Source: Planctomycetota bacterium
Lineage (GTDB): Bacteria > Planctomycetota > Phycisphaerae > WQYP01
Assembly: GCA_021809365.1 (NCBI GenBank)
Contig: JAKBAC010000154.1
Span: forward strand, 1 to 7,723
Reading direction: 5' to 3'
Length of the DNA stretch: 7,723 nucleotides
Shown piece after piece: positions 1 to 6,002 of the stretch (the first letter of the stretch is position 1; every line of letters begins with the position of its first letter). Below the pieces are notes generated by a model. It was given only the letters and a program-made list of their open reading frames with translations. It was not told the origin of the DNA and searched no databases. The position numbers and the translations under genes are program-made.

Positions 1-84
1 GACAGCCACTCTGTTGTTCCAGCCCTATTTGCTCTACTGCTCAACTTTCTCACCTCACCTGCTCTGTTTTGGCCTGCGGCCAAA
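1..84. repeat. 84-bp direct repeat, copy 1
   Basis: Bases 1-84 recur without any mismatch at 143-226, so the period is 142 bp. The copy may extend left of the window. It ends in a 7-bp hairpin with a 3-nt loop (68-84, GGCC-TGC-GGCC core flanked by T and A runs). The sequence at 32-44 (CTCTACTGCTCAA) is the exact inverse of 90-102, so copy 1 plus its spacer can also fold back on itself. No reading frame or function is apparent. Confidence 0.9.
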
Positions 85-142
85 GCATTTTGAGCAGTAG
101 AGAGTAGAACAGTAGACCGCAGGTGGCGTTGATCGTGTTGGC

Positions 143-226
143 GACAGCCACTCTGTTGTTCCAGCCCTATTTGCTCTACTGCTCAACTTTCTCACCTCAC
201 CTGCTCTGTTTTGGCCTGCGGCCAAA
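143..226. repeat. 84-bp direct repeat, copy 2, next to tRNA-Gln
   Basis: This is an exact copy of bases 1-84. Its right end lies one base from the discriminator base of the minus-strand tRNA-Gln, so it forms the immediate 3' flank of that tRNA. The spacer between the copies (85-142) is unique here. The arrangement suggests a tandem duplication of a roughly 142-bp unit lying downstream of the tRNA. Confidence 0.9.
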
Positions 227-227
227 A
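209..227 (-). terminator. Hairpin just 3' of tRNA-Gln, possible terminator
   Basis: Read on the minus strand, an 8-bp stem (TTTTGGCC with GGCCAAAA) closes a 3-nt GCA loop immediately after the tRNA 3' end. It is not followed by a clear T tract, so intrinsic termination is only a possibility. The same hairpin, one base pair shorter, occurs in repeat copy 1 at 68-84. Confidence 0.3.
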
Positions 228-298
228 CTGGGGGATCTGGATTCGAACCAGAACAAGCAGAACCAAAATCTGCTGTGCTACCGTTACACCATCCCCCA
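228..298 (-). tRNA. tRNA-Gln (anticodon UUG)
   Basis: The minus strand folds into a complete cloverleaf of 71 nt. The 7-bp acceptor stem pairs TGGGGGA with TCCCCCA. There is a 3-bp D stem (GTG/CAC) with GG in the loop, an anticodon stem GCAGA/TCTGC with loop TTTTGGT, and a T arm TCTGG/CCAGA with loop TTCGAAT. The anticodon TTG lies at 264-266 and reads glutamine codon CAA (and CAG by wobble). The first base pair T-A and the discriminator G (position 228) match glutamine tRNAs. The 3' CCA is not encoded and must be added after transcription. Confidence 0.95.
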
Positions 299-426
299 AT
301 AAGGGCTTGCCGAATGCGAATTTAACGCGCGACAAGTCCCTTACTTTATCCGATACGCACGCCATGGGTCAAACCGACGCTCAACACCCGGCTTGCTGCC
401 GCACGGTACAATCTCACGATACGCCG

Positions 427-432
427 TATAAT
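427..432 (+). promoter_or_regulatory. Possible -10 element for nadB
   Basis: A perfect TATAAT lies 39 bases upstream of the nadB start, inside an A/T-rich patch. No good -35 hexamer is found 16-18 bases upstream. A second candidate, TACAAT, lies at 407-412 within the string CGGTACAAT, which also occurs ahead of the lipoprotein gene. Transcription would start near 439. Assignment rests on the -10 match alone. Confidence 0.35.
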
Positions 433-471
433 TAAAAAATTGCGAATGTCGCAACCATGAGGAGTTTCGCC

Positions 472-2112
472 ATGAATCGTCGGTATCTGCTGCCATTTAA
501 GACCAAACGTTTACCGCAAATACATACCGATGTGCTGATAATCGGCGGCGGTGTTGCCGGATTGCGGGCCGCGGCGGCAGCGGCTGAAACGCTGGACGTG
601 CTGGTGGTGTCCAAGCATCAATTATCCGAATCCAACACGTATTATGCGCAGGGCGGCATTGCCAGTGTGATGCAGGCCGATGACAGTTTCAAAAGCCATA
701 TTGATGACACGTTGACGGTCGCCTGCGGACTTGGTGATCGGCCGGCGGTGGAAACCGTGGTGCGGGAAGGGCCGGCACGGATAGAGGAACTTATACGGTG
801 GGGGGCTAATTTCGATCGGGAAACCGATGGGCGTCTGGCCTTCGGCCGGGAGGGCGGGCATTCATTTGCGCGAATCGTTCACGCACTGGGTGATGCCACC
901 GGGCGCGAATTGGCGAATTGTCTCATGGGAGTGGTGCGCAAGCGCGAGCAGGTTTCGATTCTGGAACACACATTTGTGCTGGATTTAATTACTCAGGAAA
1001 ATCGGGCACTCGGTGCGCTGGCCTGGAATCCACAGCGCGGGCTGTTTGTGATTTTTGGCCGCAAGACCATTCTGGCCAGCGGCGGCGCTGGCGCGCTATA
1101 TCGGGAAACCACCAATCCGGCCATTGCCACCGCGGACGGCCACGCCATGGCGTGGCGGGCGGGGGCGACATTGCGGGATATGGAAATGGTGCAATTTCAC
1201 CCCACCACCATTTACATTGCCGGGTCCGCGCGTTCACTTGTCAGTGAGGCTGTGCGCGGCGAAGGCGCAAAACTCATTGACAAAGCGGGCTATCGCTTTA
1301 TGCCGGATTATCATCCACAGGCGGATTTGGCTCCGCGGGATGTGGTGTCGCGCAGCATCATGGCGCAAATGGCAAAGACGCATACCACGCATGTGTTTCT
1401 TGATTGCAGACATATCAGCGAGCCAGCCTTCAAAGCGCGATTTCCGGGGATTTATGAAGTGTGCATACAGTTTGGCATCAACCCGGCCAGGCAGCCCATT
1501 CCGGTACATCCCAGCGCCCATTACATGGTGGGCGGAGTCGCGTGTGATCTCTTCGGCCACACGGATGTGGAGGACCTTTACGCCATCGGTGAGGCCGCGT
1601 ATACGGGCCTGCACGGTGCCAATCGACTGGCCAGCAATTCACTTATTGAGGCGCTGGTATTTGGCAAGCGGGCCGGGGAAGACGCCGCGGCGGCGCTGGC
1701 CGGACAGAGCCGCCCGTTGCAATCACCGATTCTCTCCGCGGAAATTCCTCCCAGCGAACGCACGGAATTGGATATACAGGACGTTTTCGGATCGCTGCGA
1801 TCTTTAATGTGGCGTAACACCGGCATCGAGCGCGTCGGGCCGCGGCTGGATGAAGCATTGGAGATCATTGACTTCTGGTCGCACTATCTGTTGGACAAAG
1901 TATTTGACAAGCCCGCGGGATGGGAACTTCAGAACATGCTCCAGATGTCGCGCCTGATTACCGCCGCCGCCGGTGTGCGGCAGGAAACCCGCGGCGTACA
2001 TTATCGCACCGATTATCCGGAGCGTGATGACCGCAACTGGAAATGCCACCTGGATTGGCGCGCAATGTCAAAAATTCCTCTCAAGACCGCCGTGAACAAT
2101 GGTGCGCCGTGA
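472..2112 (+). CDS. nadB: L-aspartate oxidase (NAD biosynthesis)
   Basis: This flavoenzyme oxidises L-aspartate to iminoaspartate in the cytoplasm; quinolinate synthase NadA then uses the product to build the NAD ring. The protein has 546 residues, normal for NadB. An FAD-binding Rossmann motif GGGVAG lies at 25-30, followed by YYAQGGIAS (57-65), REGGHS (126-131; E127 matches the residue that separates aspartate oxidases from succinate dehydrogenase flavoproteins), QFHPTT (H243), APRDVVSR (R289), SAHYMVGGV (H350) and GANRLASNSLIEALVFGKRAGE-type FAD contacts from 382. The C-terminal helical domain ends with an arginine-rich GVHYRTDYPERDD segment. I start at ATG 472 because GGAG (461-464) lies 7 bases upstream; the in-frame ATG at 457 overlaps that ribosome site. 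nadA and nadC are not in the window. The family is secure; SdhA/FrdA are excluded by length and motifs. Confidence 0.95.
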   Translation: MNRRYLLPFKTKRLPQIHTDVLIIGGGVAGLRAAAAAAETLDVLVVSKHQLSESNTYYAQGGIASVMQADDSFKSHIDDTLTVACGLGDRPAVETVVREGPARIEELIRWGANFDRETDGRLAFGREGGHSFARIVHALGDATGRELANCLMGVVRKREQVSILEHTFVLDLITQENRALGALAWNPQRGLFVIFGRKTILASGGAGALYRETTNPAIATADGHAMAWRAGATLRDMEMVQFHPTTIYIAGSARSLVSEAVRGEGAKLIDKAGYRFMPDYHPQADLAPRDVVSRSIMAQMAKTHTTHVFLDCRHISEPAFKARFPGIYEVCIQFGINPARQPIPVHPSAHYMVGGVACDLFGHTDVEDLYAIGEAAYTGLHGANRLASNSLIEALVFGKRAGEDAAAALAGQSRPLQSPILSAEIPPSERTELDIQDVFGSLRSLMWRNTGIERVGPRLDEALEIIDFWSHYLLDKVFDKPAGWELQNMLQMSRLITAAAGVRQETRGVHYRTDYPERDDRNWKCHLDWRAMSKIPLKTAVNNGAP

Positions 2113-2351
2113 CAAAGCATCAGTTTTCGACTCTACCGTAAAACGGGGTTACGACGGCCACGACGACGATATTTACCACCACGACACAAAGGCGCAACGA
2201 CGGAATTCACCACGAGGTAACGGAGGTGAGCGGAGGGGGCGGCGACGGGACGACACGCTTCAACGAAACGCTGCGTTCAACGAGAAACGAGCGACGAGCA
2301 ACAGAGTGATAACGCACCGCAATGGCGCAGGGACGGGACGACGATTGGCCA
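2113..2351. other. Repeat-rich intergenic region between nadB and the intron
   Basis: No credible gene is present. The stretch is made of degenerate short repeats: ACCACGACACAAAGGCG-type (about 2175-2195), the ACCACGAGG...AGCGGAGG unit (2197-2249), and an AACGAG/ACGAGCAAC-type run (about 2258-2305). An inverted counterpart lies at about 3351-3520, on the other side of the intron. Frames open here only because the repeats lack stops. Confidence 0.7.
2197..2249 (+). repeat. Dispersed intergenic repeat, copy A
   Basis: This 53-nt unit contains the core ACCACGAGG (2208-2216) and AGCGGAGG (2229-2236). By my hand alignment it matches the reverse complement of 3351-3403 at 47 of 53 positions without gaps, and its central 30 nt match 7594-7623 at 26 of 30. 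It belongs to the same loose family as the CCACAGAGGCGGCGGAG copy at 7683-7699. Function unknown. Confidence 0.8.
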
Positions 2352-2398
2352 GTAGAGTAGAGGCCACAGCAGCACGATTACTGCTGTGGCCCCCCTCC
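2352..2398 (-). ncRNA. Group II intron domain VI with branch-point A
   Basis: An 11-bp perfect stem (GGCCACAGCAG at 2391-2381 with CTGCTGTGGCC at 2372-2362 as read on the minus strand) carries an 8-nt loop. The pairing continues outward through the G run into TCT and CTC, leaving A2358 unpaired on the 3' side. That is the expected place for the lariat branch point, 7 nt from the AC end at 2352. Confidence 0.7.
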
Positions 2399-2400
2399 TC

Positions 2401-2433
2401 GAACCGAACAGGCGGATTTTCCGCATTCGGCTC
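2401..2433 (-). ncRNA. Group II intron domain V (catalytic hairpin)
   Basis: Minus-strand bases 2433 to 2401 start GAGCCGAATGCGG and end TTCGGTTC. The lower stem GAGCCGAA/TTCGGTTC has 8 pairs including the usual G-T at the third. It contains the AGC catalytic triad (2432-2430). A 2-nt TG bulge on the 3' strand separates it from an upper GCGG/CCGC stem. The hairpin has 33 nt instead of the usual 34, and the tip is an A-rich AAAAT-type loop rather than a clean GNRA tetraloop. Confidence 0.75.
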
Positions 2434-3048
2434 TCTCGATATCCGTCTCCCGTAAAGCTTTATCCCGTCCGTTCCCGACGGTTTGTCTTCACAGCGCAGT
2501 CTGGCCTCGGCTTGTCCCTTAAAGAACCGTAGTCGCAGGTATAACCTGCAAGCGGGCAAGGACACTCCTCTTGCCTCAACGTGATACCGACAGGGACCCT
2601 TGGCTCCACGGGAATTACCCCGCTTCTCAGCTACTACGGCCCCATCCGACTTCCGAACCAATACACCGCTGCGATTATGGATTCCCGCTTGGCGCTGGGG
2701 CACGACCCCCGACTGGCTCGGACCTCTCAGTTCCCAGCTTTCTCTTTTGGCATGTGCCGTCCCCTTTGACCCCGGAGAGTCCATCGGCTGCTTGTATCCG
2801 CTGCTTCACCGATGGTGCTGGCTTCCTCAACTCTGACTGCTTGGCCACTCTCGATTAGCGTAACGAGGCTGGTTTGGGTTTACTTAACGTTACGGCCCAC
2901 GCCTTCGTCACACCGAGGCTCCGTCACCTAAGATTGCTCCCGATGACGCCCGGCTGGCTACATGGCTAACGGATCATTCCATGATGAACGCCTTTCAGTT
3001 CATAAGACACAGATGGTTTCACTGACGCACCAGAGGCGGCGGAGATGC

Positions 3049-3335
3049 GACTGAAAACTAAAGATAAAAAAAACTGAAAGCTTTGTCTCTCTGTGCCACA
3101 ACCCGGTGAATTCTCCGCAGCGCGCAAAGATTTTCAGCCAGCGGTTTCCGGCACAGCTCCTTAATTATCCGCGTCATCCACTTTCTCCGCGCAATCCGCT
3201 GTCTTTCTTACGGGGCCACCGTGAATACACAAACCGCGGATTGCGCGGATAACGCGGATATGGTTCTCTCCCAATGGGACAAAAAACATTCTACTCATTA
3301 CTCATTATTTCATTGAGCTGAAGCGCCCACTGCGT
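3049..3335. other. Non-coding stretch with an inverted repeat
   Basis: No supported gene. The main structure is a 13-bp perfect inverted repeat, CCGCGCAATCCGC at 3187-3199 with its complement at 3236-3248. It is flanked by further ATCCGCG-type units at about 3165-3172 and 3250-3260, a pattern common in intergenic DNA of several bacterial phyla. The arms could form a cruciform or RNA hairpin with a 36-nt loop. The last part (about 3290-3315) is A/T-rich with ACTCATTA repeats. Confidence 0.6.
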
Positions 3336-3350
3336 GTGGCTTATCGTCAC

Positions 3351-3403
3351 CCCGTTGTCGCCTCCTCCGCTAACCTCTGTTACCTCGTGGTAAATTCCGT
3401 CGT
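3351..3403 (-). repeat. Dispersed intergenic repeat, copy B (inverted)
   Basis: The reverse complement of this stretch matches 2197-2249 at 47 of 53 positions. With copy A it forms an inverted pair around the group II intron. The neighbouring 3480-3520, read on the minus strand, repeats AACGAG/AACGAAC units like those after copy A, so the wider inverted similarity covers more than the 53 nt listed. Confidence 0.8.
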
Positions 3404-3546
3404 CGTCGCGGTCGCATCTTTGCGTTCTTTCGCCCCTATGCGGTTAACCCCGTCGTCGTCGCCGCAGCGACGTGACAACGTGACAAGTTGTTCGTTGCTC
3501 GTTACTCGTTGTTCGTTGAAGCGCAGCGCGGCGGTTTGCGGCGGAC

Positions 3547-3574
3547 TTGCTTGGCGGGACAGTTGCGGTACAAT
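3547..3574 (+). promoter_or_regulatory. Likely promoter of the lipoprotein gene
   Basis: TTGCTT (3547-3552) and TACAAT (3569-3574) lie 16 bases apart, a reasonable sigma-70-like pair. Transcription would begin near 3581, about 65 bases before the start codon. The -10 lies within CGGTACAAT, also present upstream of nadB (404-412). Confidence 0.4.
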
Positions 3575-3647
3575 TGAAATCTTCCGTCAGGATTCATGGA
3601 GCGTTTGGCGCTGTGACAAGGCGGACAACAAGATATGGAGAAATATT

Positions 3648-4382
3648 ATGATACGTAAAATCAACATGATGCGTGGCGCTCTTACCGGTACTGTAGTACT
3701 GCTGGTCGGCTTGGCGATGGGCGGTTGCAGTGATCAGAATCTGCAGACGCAAAATGCCCAGCTTATCAAACAGAATCAACAGTTGGCCAGCCAATTGGCC
3801 GATGCCAAGGCGAATCTGGCATCCACCCGGCAGCAACTGCAACAGCAACAGCAGATCGCGGCGGCGGCGGCCACACAACAGCCCGCGACCCCGCAGCCTG
3901 TTGCCAATGCCGGAACGCAGGGCGGGTATAACACCGTTCTTCCGTCATTTAATAATTCTGCGTCCACGGGACATCAACATGTCGGCATAACCCGCCATCG
4001 TATGATCCGTCAGCACAACGTCCGTTCGAGCCGGGAAATCAGACGTTTTGTTTTGTCCAGCGATGTCTTATTTGCCTCCGGCAGCGCCCGGTTGCAACCG
4101 CGGTCGGAACGGGCCTTGATGCGGGTTGTGCATCTGCTCAGGACACGCTATACCTCGCGGCGGATTCGCATTGAAGGCTATACGGATAATCGCCCGATTC
4201 ACCACCCATACCACAACAACTACGCTCTGGGCCTGGCCCGGGCGCGTTCGGTTGAAGCCTACCTTGCAAGGCATGGGATTTCCCGCCGCCGTATGACGGC
4301 AGTGAGCTTTGGGGATCATCGCATGATTTCGCGGACTGATCTGGCGCTGGATCGCCGCGTTGAAATCGTCGTCCTTCGCTAA
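3648..4382 (+). CDS. OmpA-like domain lipoprotein (Pal/OmpA family)
   Basis: The 244-residue product is a probable membrane-anchored protein that binds peptidoglycan. It starts with a basic n-region and a hydrophobic segment (9-24) ending GLAMGGC, a slightly atypical lipobox with C27 as the lipidated residue. Residues 30-70 are Gln/Asn/Ala-rich and look like a short coiled coil. An Ala/Pro/Gln linker (71-100) and a His/Arg-rich stretch (108-133) follow. The OmpA-like domain spans about 134-244: VLFASGSARL (140-149), EGYTDNRP (176-183; D180 is the expected diaminopimelate contact), LARARSVEAYLARHGI (196-211), and DRRVEIV (235-241; R236/R237 expected at the second contact). ATG 3648 is chosen because GGAG (3637-3640) lies 7 bases upstream and the signal peptide begins here; the frame stays open further upstream through repeats only. 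Not adjacent to tol genes, so I do not call it Pal. Confidence 0.85.
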   Translation: MIRKINMMRGALTGTVVLLVGLAMGGCSDQNLQTQNAQLIKQNQQLASQLADAKANLASTRQQLQQQQQIAAAAATQQPATPQPVANAGTQGGYNTVLPSFNNSASTGHQHVGITRHRMIRQHNVRSSREIRRFVLSSDVLFASGSARLQPRSERALMRVVHLLRTRYTSRRIRIEGYTDNRPIHHPYHNNYALGLARARSVEAYLARHGISRRRMTAVSFGDHRMISRTDLALDRRVEIVVLR

Positions 4383-4394
4383 TCCATTGCAGCC

Positions 4395-4414
4395 GAATGC
4401 CGCATGCGGCATTC
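4395..4414. terminator. 20-bp perfect palindrome after the lipoprotein gene
   Basis: This perfect palindrome is centred on GCATGC, 12 bases after the lipoprotein stop codon. A 10-bp-arm hairpin in the transcript could end or protect the mRNA, but there is no T run after it. An operator is an alternative. Position favours a 3'-end role. Confidence 0.35.
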
Positions 4415-4463
4415 CGATTGGCAGTGTGACGGAGCGCCGGGCATGCACGCGGGCATGTCGCTG

Positions 4464-4480
4464 GGTACATGTCGTGTACC
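4464..4480 (+). other. Small hairpin upstream of hisH
   Basis: GGTACA and TGTACC form a 6-bp stem around the 5-nt loop TGTCG, 71 bases before hisH. It lacks a T tract and no leader peptide rich in histidine codons is seen nearby, so histidine attenuation is not supported. Confidence 0.25.
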
Positions 4481-4551
4481 TGTTGCGTCTGGCTGTGCCA
4501 TAGGCAATTGAGGCGTGGAATTTCTTACAGCCTTGTCAGTGTGGACATGCC

Positions 4552-5166
4552 ATGCTTGGTATCGTTGATTACTCCATGGGCAATTTGCGAAGCGTGCAGA
4601 AAGCGTTCGAGCTTCTGGGCACGGCGGCCACAATCGTAAAAACACCCGCCGAAATACGCCGGGCGGATAAATTAATCCTGCCCGGTGTCGGTGCTTTTGC
4701 CGATGCCATAGCGGTTCTGGAATCATCCGGTCAGGCCGATGCCGTGAAAGACTTTGTCCGCACGGGTCGCCCTTTTCTGGGAATATGTCTGGGGCTGCAA
4801 TTGCTGATGGAAACGGGTTATGAAGATGGCCGCCATGCCGGTTTGGGAATTATTCCGGGCGATTGCGTCCGGTTTACCGTGGATCAGCCGCCGCTGAATC
4901 TCAAGGTACCGCACATGGGCTGGAACGGCGTGCAACCGCGCGGCGGAAATGCGTTATTTAAGGGCACGGAATCGGGCACGCATTTTTATTTTGTGCATTC
5001 TTACTTTGTCCGCCCGACCCATGCCGGCCATATCGCGGCAACCGCGGATTACGGCGGAGAATTTACCGCGGCGATATGCCGGGATAATGTGATGGCGGTA
5101 CAATTTCACCCGGAGAAAAGTCAGGCCGCGGGCCGAAGTATCTTACAGGCGTTTGCCGCGATGTAA
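4552..5166 (+). CDS. hisH: Imidazole glycerol phosphate synthase, glutaminase subunit
   Basis: HisH hydrolyses glutamine and passes ammonia to HisF, which makes imidazole glycerol phosphate and AICAR in histidine synthesis. The 204-residue protein is a single class I glutamine amidotransferase domain of usual length. It opens with IVDYSMGNLRSV (4-15), has the PGVGAF oxyanion region (44-49), the nucleophile elbow GICLGLQLL with C79, the family segment KVPHMGWN (118-125), YFVHSY (146-151), and QFHPEKSQ with catalytic H186 and E188. All three triad residues are present. The start is set by the conserved N-terminus; the ribosome site upstream is weak. hisA follows after 80 bases on the same strand; hisF is not in the window. 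Confidence 0.96.
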   Translation: MLGIVDYSMGNLRSVQKAFELLGTAATIVKTPAEIRRADKLILPGVGAFADAIAVLESSGQADAVKDFVRTGRPFLGICLGLQLLMETGYEDGRHAGLGIIPGDCVRFTVDQPPLNLKVPHMGWNGVQPRGGNALFKGTESGTHFYFVHSYFVRPTHAGHIAATADYGGEFTAAICRDNVMAVQFHPEKSQAAGRSILQAFAAM

Positions 5167-5246
5167 ATCGCGCCAGCGCCGGAAAATACGGCACCCGCTT
5201 AAAAGGGGCGCGGGGGCCGGTTGGGCATGAAAAGAATTGAGTATCA

Positions 5247-5984
5247 ATGAGTGTTGAATTAATACCAGCCATAGATTTGCGTGGTGGCCGCGTAGTGCGG
5301 CTGTTTCGCGGTGATTACAACCAGCAGACCACGTACGATGTTGATCCGCTGGAAATAGCCAGGCGATTCAAAGATGCCGGTTGCCGCTGGCTGCATGTTG
5401 TGGACCTTGACGGCGCGCGCGACGGGCGGCTGGTGAATCTGGAAATCATCGAGCGACTGATCCGGGAAGCCGGTTTGCAGGTGGAAGTCGGCGGCGGCAT
5501 CCGCACGGAAGAGGTCATTGAATATCTCCTGGCCATCGGCGCACAGCGGCTTATATTGGGCACACGCGCCATTTCCGATGGCGATTGGTTTCGTGCCATG
5601 GTGCATGACACCCGATTCCGCAATCGCCTGGTGCTGGGCCTTGATGCCCGCGATGGCCGCGTCGGAACCCATGGCTGGACGATCGCCGGCAGCGATAATC
5701 CAACCGCGCTGGAAGTCGTTCACAATGTGGCCCAATGGCCCCTGGCGGCCATCATCTATACCGACATCGCCCGTGACGGTACGTTGATCGGCCCCAATAT
5801 CGGGGCCACGGAAGCGTTGGTCCAGCACACCGGGGATATTCCGGTTGTGCATAGCGGCGGCGTAGGCAGCCTTAATGACATTCGTGCGCTTAAGCACCTG
5901 CCGATTCAAGGTATTATTGTGGGTAAATCCATTTACGAGCGCACGTTGGATGTCGCCCAGGCCGTGCACGAACTGGCGGCCTGA
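5247..5984 (+). CDS. hisA: ProFAR isomerase (phosphoribosylformimino-AICAR-P isomerase)
   Basis: HisA opens the ribose ring of ProFAR to give PRFAR, the substrate of HisF-HisH. The 245-residue protein is a full-length TIM barrel. Expected features are present: PAIDLRGG near the N-terminus with catalytic D10, VVDLDGA (51-57), EVGGGIRT (80-87), GLDARDG with D133 as the second acid, YTDIARDGTLIGPN (171-184) with T172, and the phosphate-binding loops HSGGVG (202-207) and GIIVGKSIYE (222-231). The position of D133 and lack of HisF-type motifs exclude HisF. Its ribosome site is weak. It lies 80 bases after hisH and 18 bases before the DUF971 gene, so the three are probably one transcript. Confidence 0.96.
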   Translation: MSVELIPAIDLRGGRVVRLFRGDYNQQTTYDVDPLEIARRFKDAGCRWLHVVDLDGARDGRLVNLEIIERLIREAGLQVEVGGGIRTEEVIEYLLAIGAQRLILGTRAISDGDWFRAMVHDTRFRNRLVLGLDARDGRVGTHGWTIAGSDNPTALEVVHNVAQWPLAAIIYTDIARDGTLIGPNIGATEALVQHTGDIPVVHSGGVGSLNDIRALKHLPIQGIIVGKSIYERTLDVAQAVHELAA

Positions 5985-6002
5985 GCGCCACCGGGAGTTG
6001 TC

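Larger units (their letters stand above)
2352..3030 (-). mobile_element. ORF-less group II intron (679 nt)
   Basis: A group II intron is a self-splicing ribozyme and retroelement. On the minus strand the element starts GTGCGTCAG (3030 downwards), matching the GUGYG 5' consensus, and ends in AC (2353-2352). Near the 3' end are domain V (2401-2433) and domain VI with a bulged A at 2358, 7 nt from the end counting the A itself. Further upstream are the CCGTAGT/ACTACGG long-range helix (about 2647-2653 with 2527-2533), a GCAGGT-TAT-ACCTGC hairpin (2535-2549), and a 7-bp stem with a 21-nt loop (2781-2815) that could carry EBS2. No reverse transcriptase frame fits in 679 nt, so it is ORF-less and would need a helper protein in trans to move or splice well. 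Removing it rejoins a repeat found intact at 7683-7699, which supports both ends. Family assignment is from motif recognition, not a covariance search. A degenerate non-splicing remnant is possible. Confidence 0.8.

Noticed and set aside
1055..1807. 250-codon frame inside nadB on the same strand
   Set aside because: It is a frame-shifted reading of nadB, Arg/Pro/Trp-rich and without domains; nadB motifs are continuous across it.
2260..2784. 174-codon minus-strand frame across the intron
   Set aside because: It runs through domain V, domain VI and the intron 3' flank; its amino acids reflect conserved ribozyme sequence rather than a protein. Similar spurious proteins are often annotated over group II introns.
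2571..2858. Plus-strand frames of 62-95 codons in the intron
   Set aside because: They are antisense to structured intron RNA, lack ribosome sites and have low-complexity composition.
2907..2913. GTGTGAC as an alternative intron 5' end
   Set aside because: It fits GUGYG but sits in a local hairpin loop (GCCTCG/CGAAGGC) and does not rebuild the repeat; GTGCG at 3030 does.
2113..3335. CRISPR array
   Set aside because: The repeats are irregularly spaced, degenerate and in both orientations, with no uniform spacers and no cas genes.
3336..3647. N-terminal extension of the lipoprotein frame
   Set aside because: It translates repeat DNA and the promoter, and would bury the signal peptide; the ribosome site supports ATG 3648.
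5194..5214. CCCGC/GCGGG hairpin between hisH and hisA
   Set aside because: It has only 5 bp with an 11-nt loop and no T tract; too weak to call a terminator inside a likely operon.
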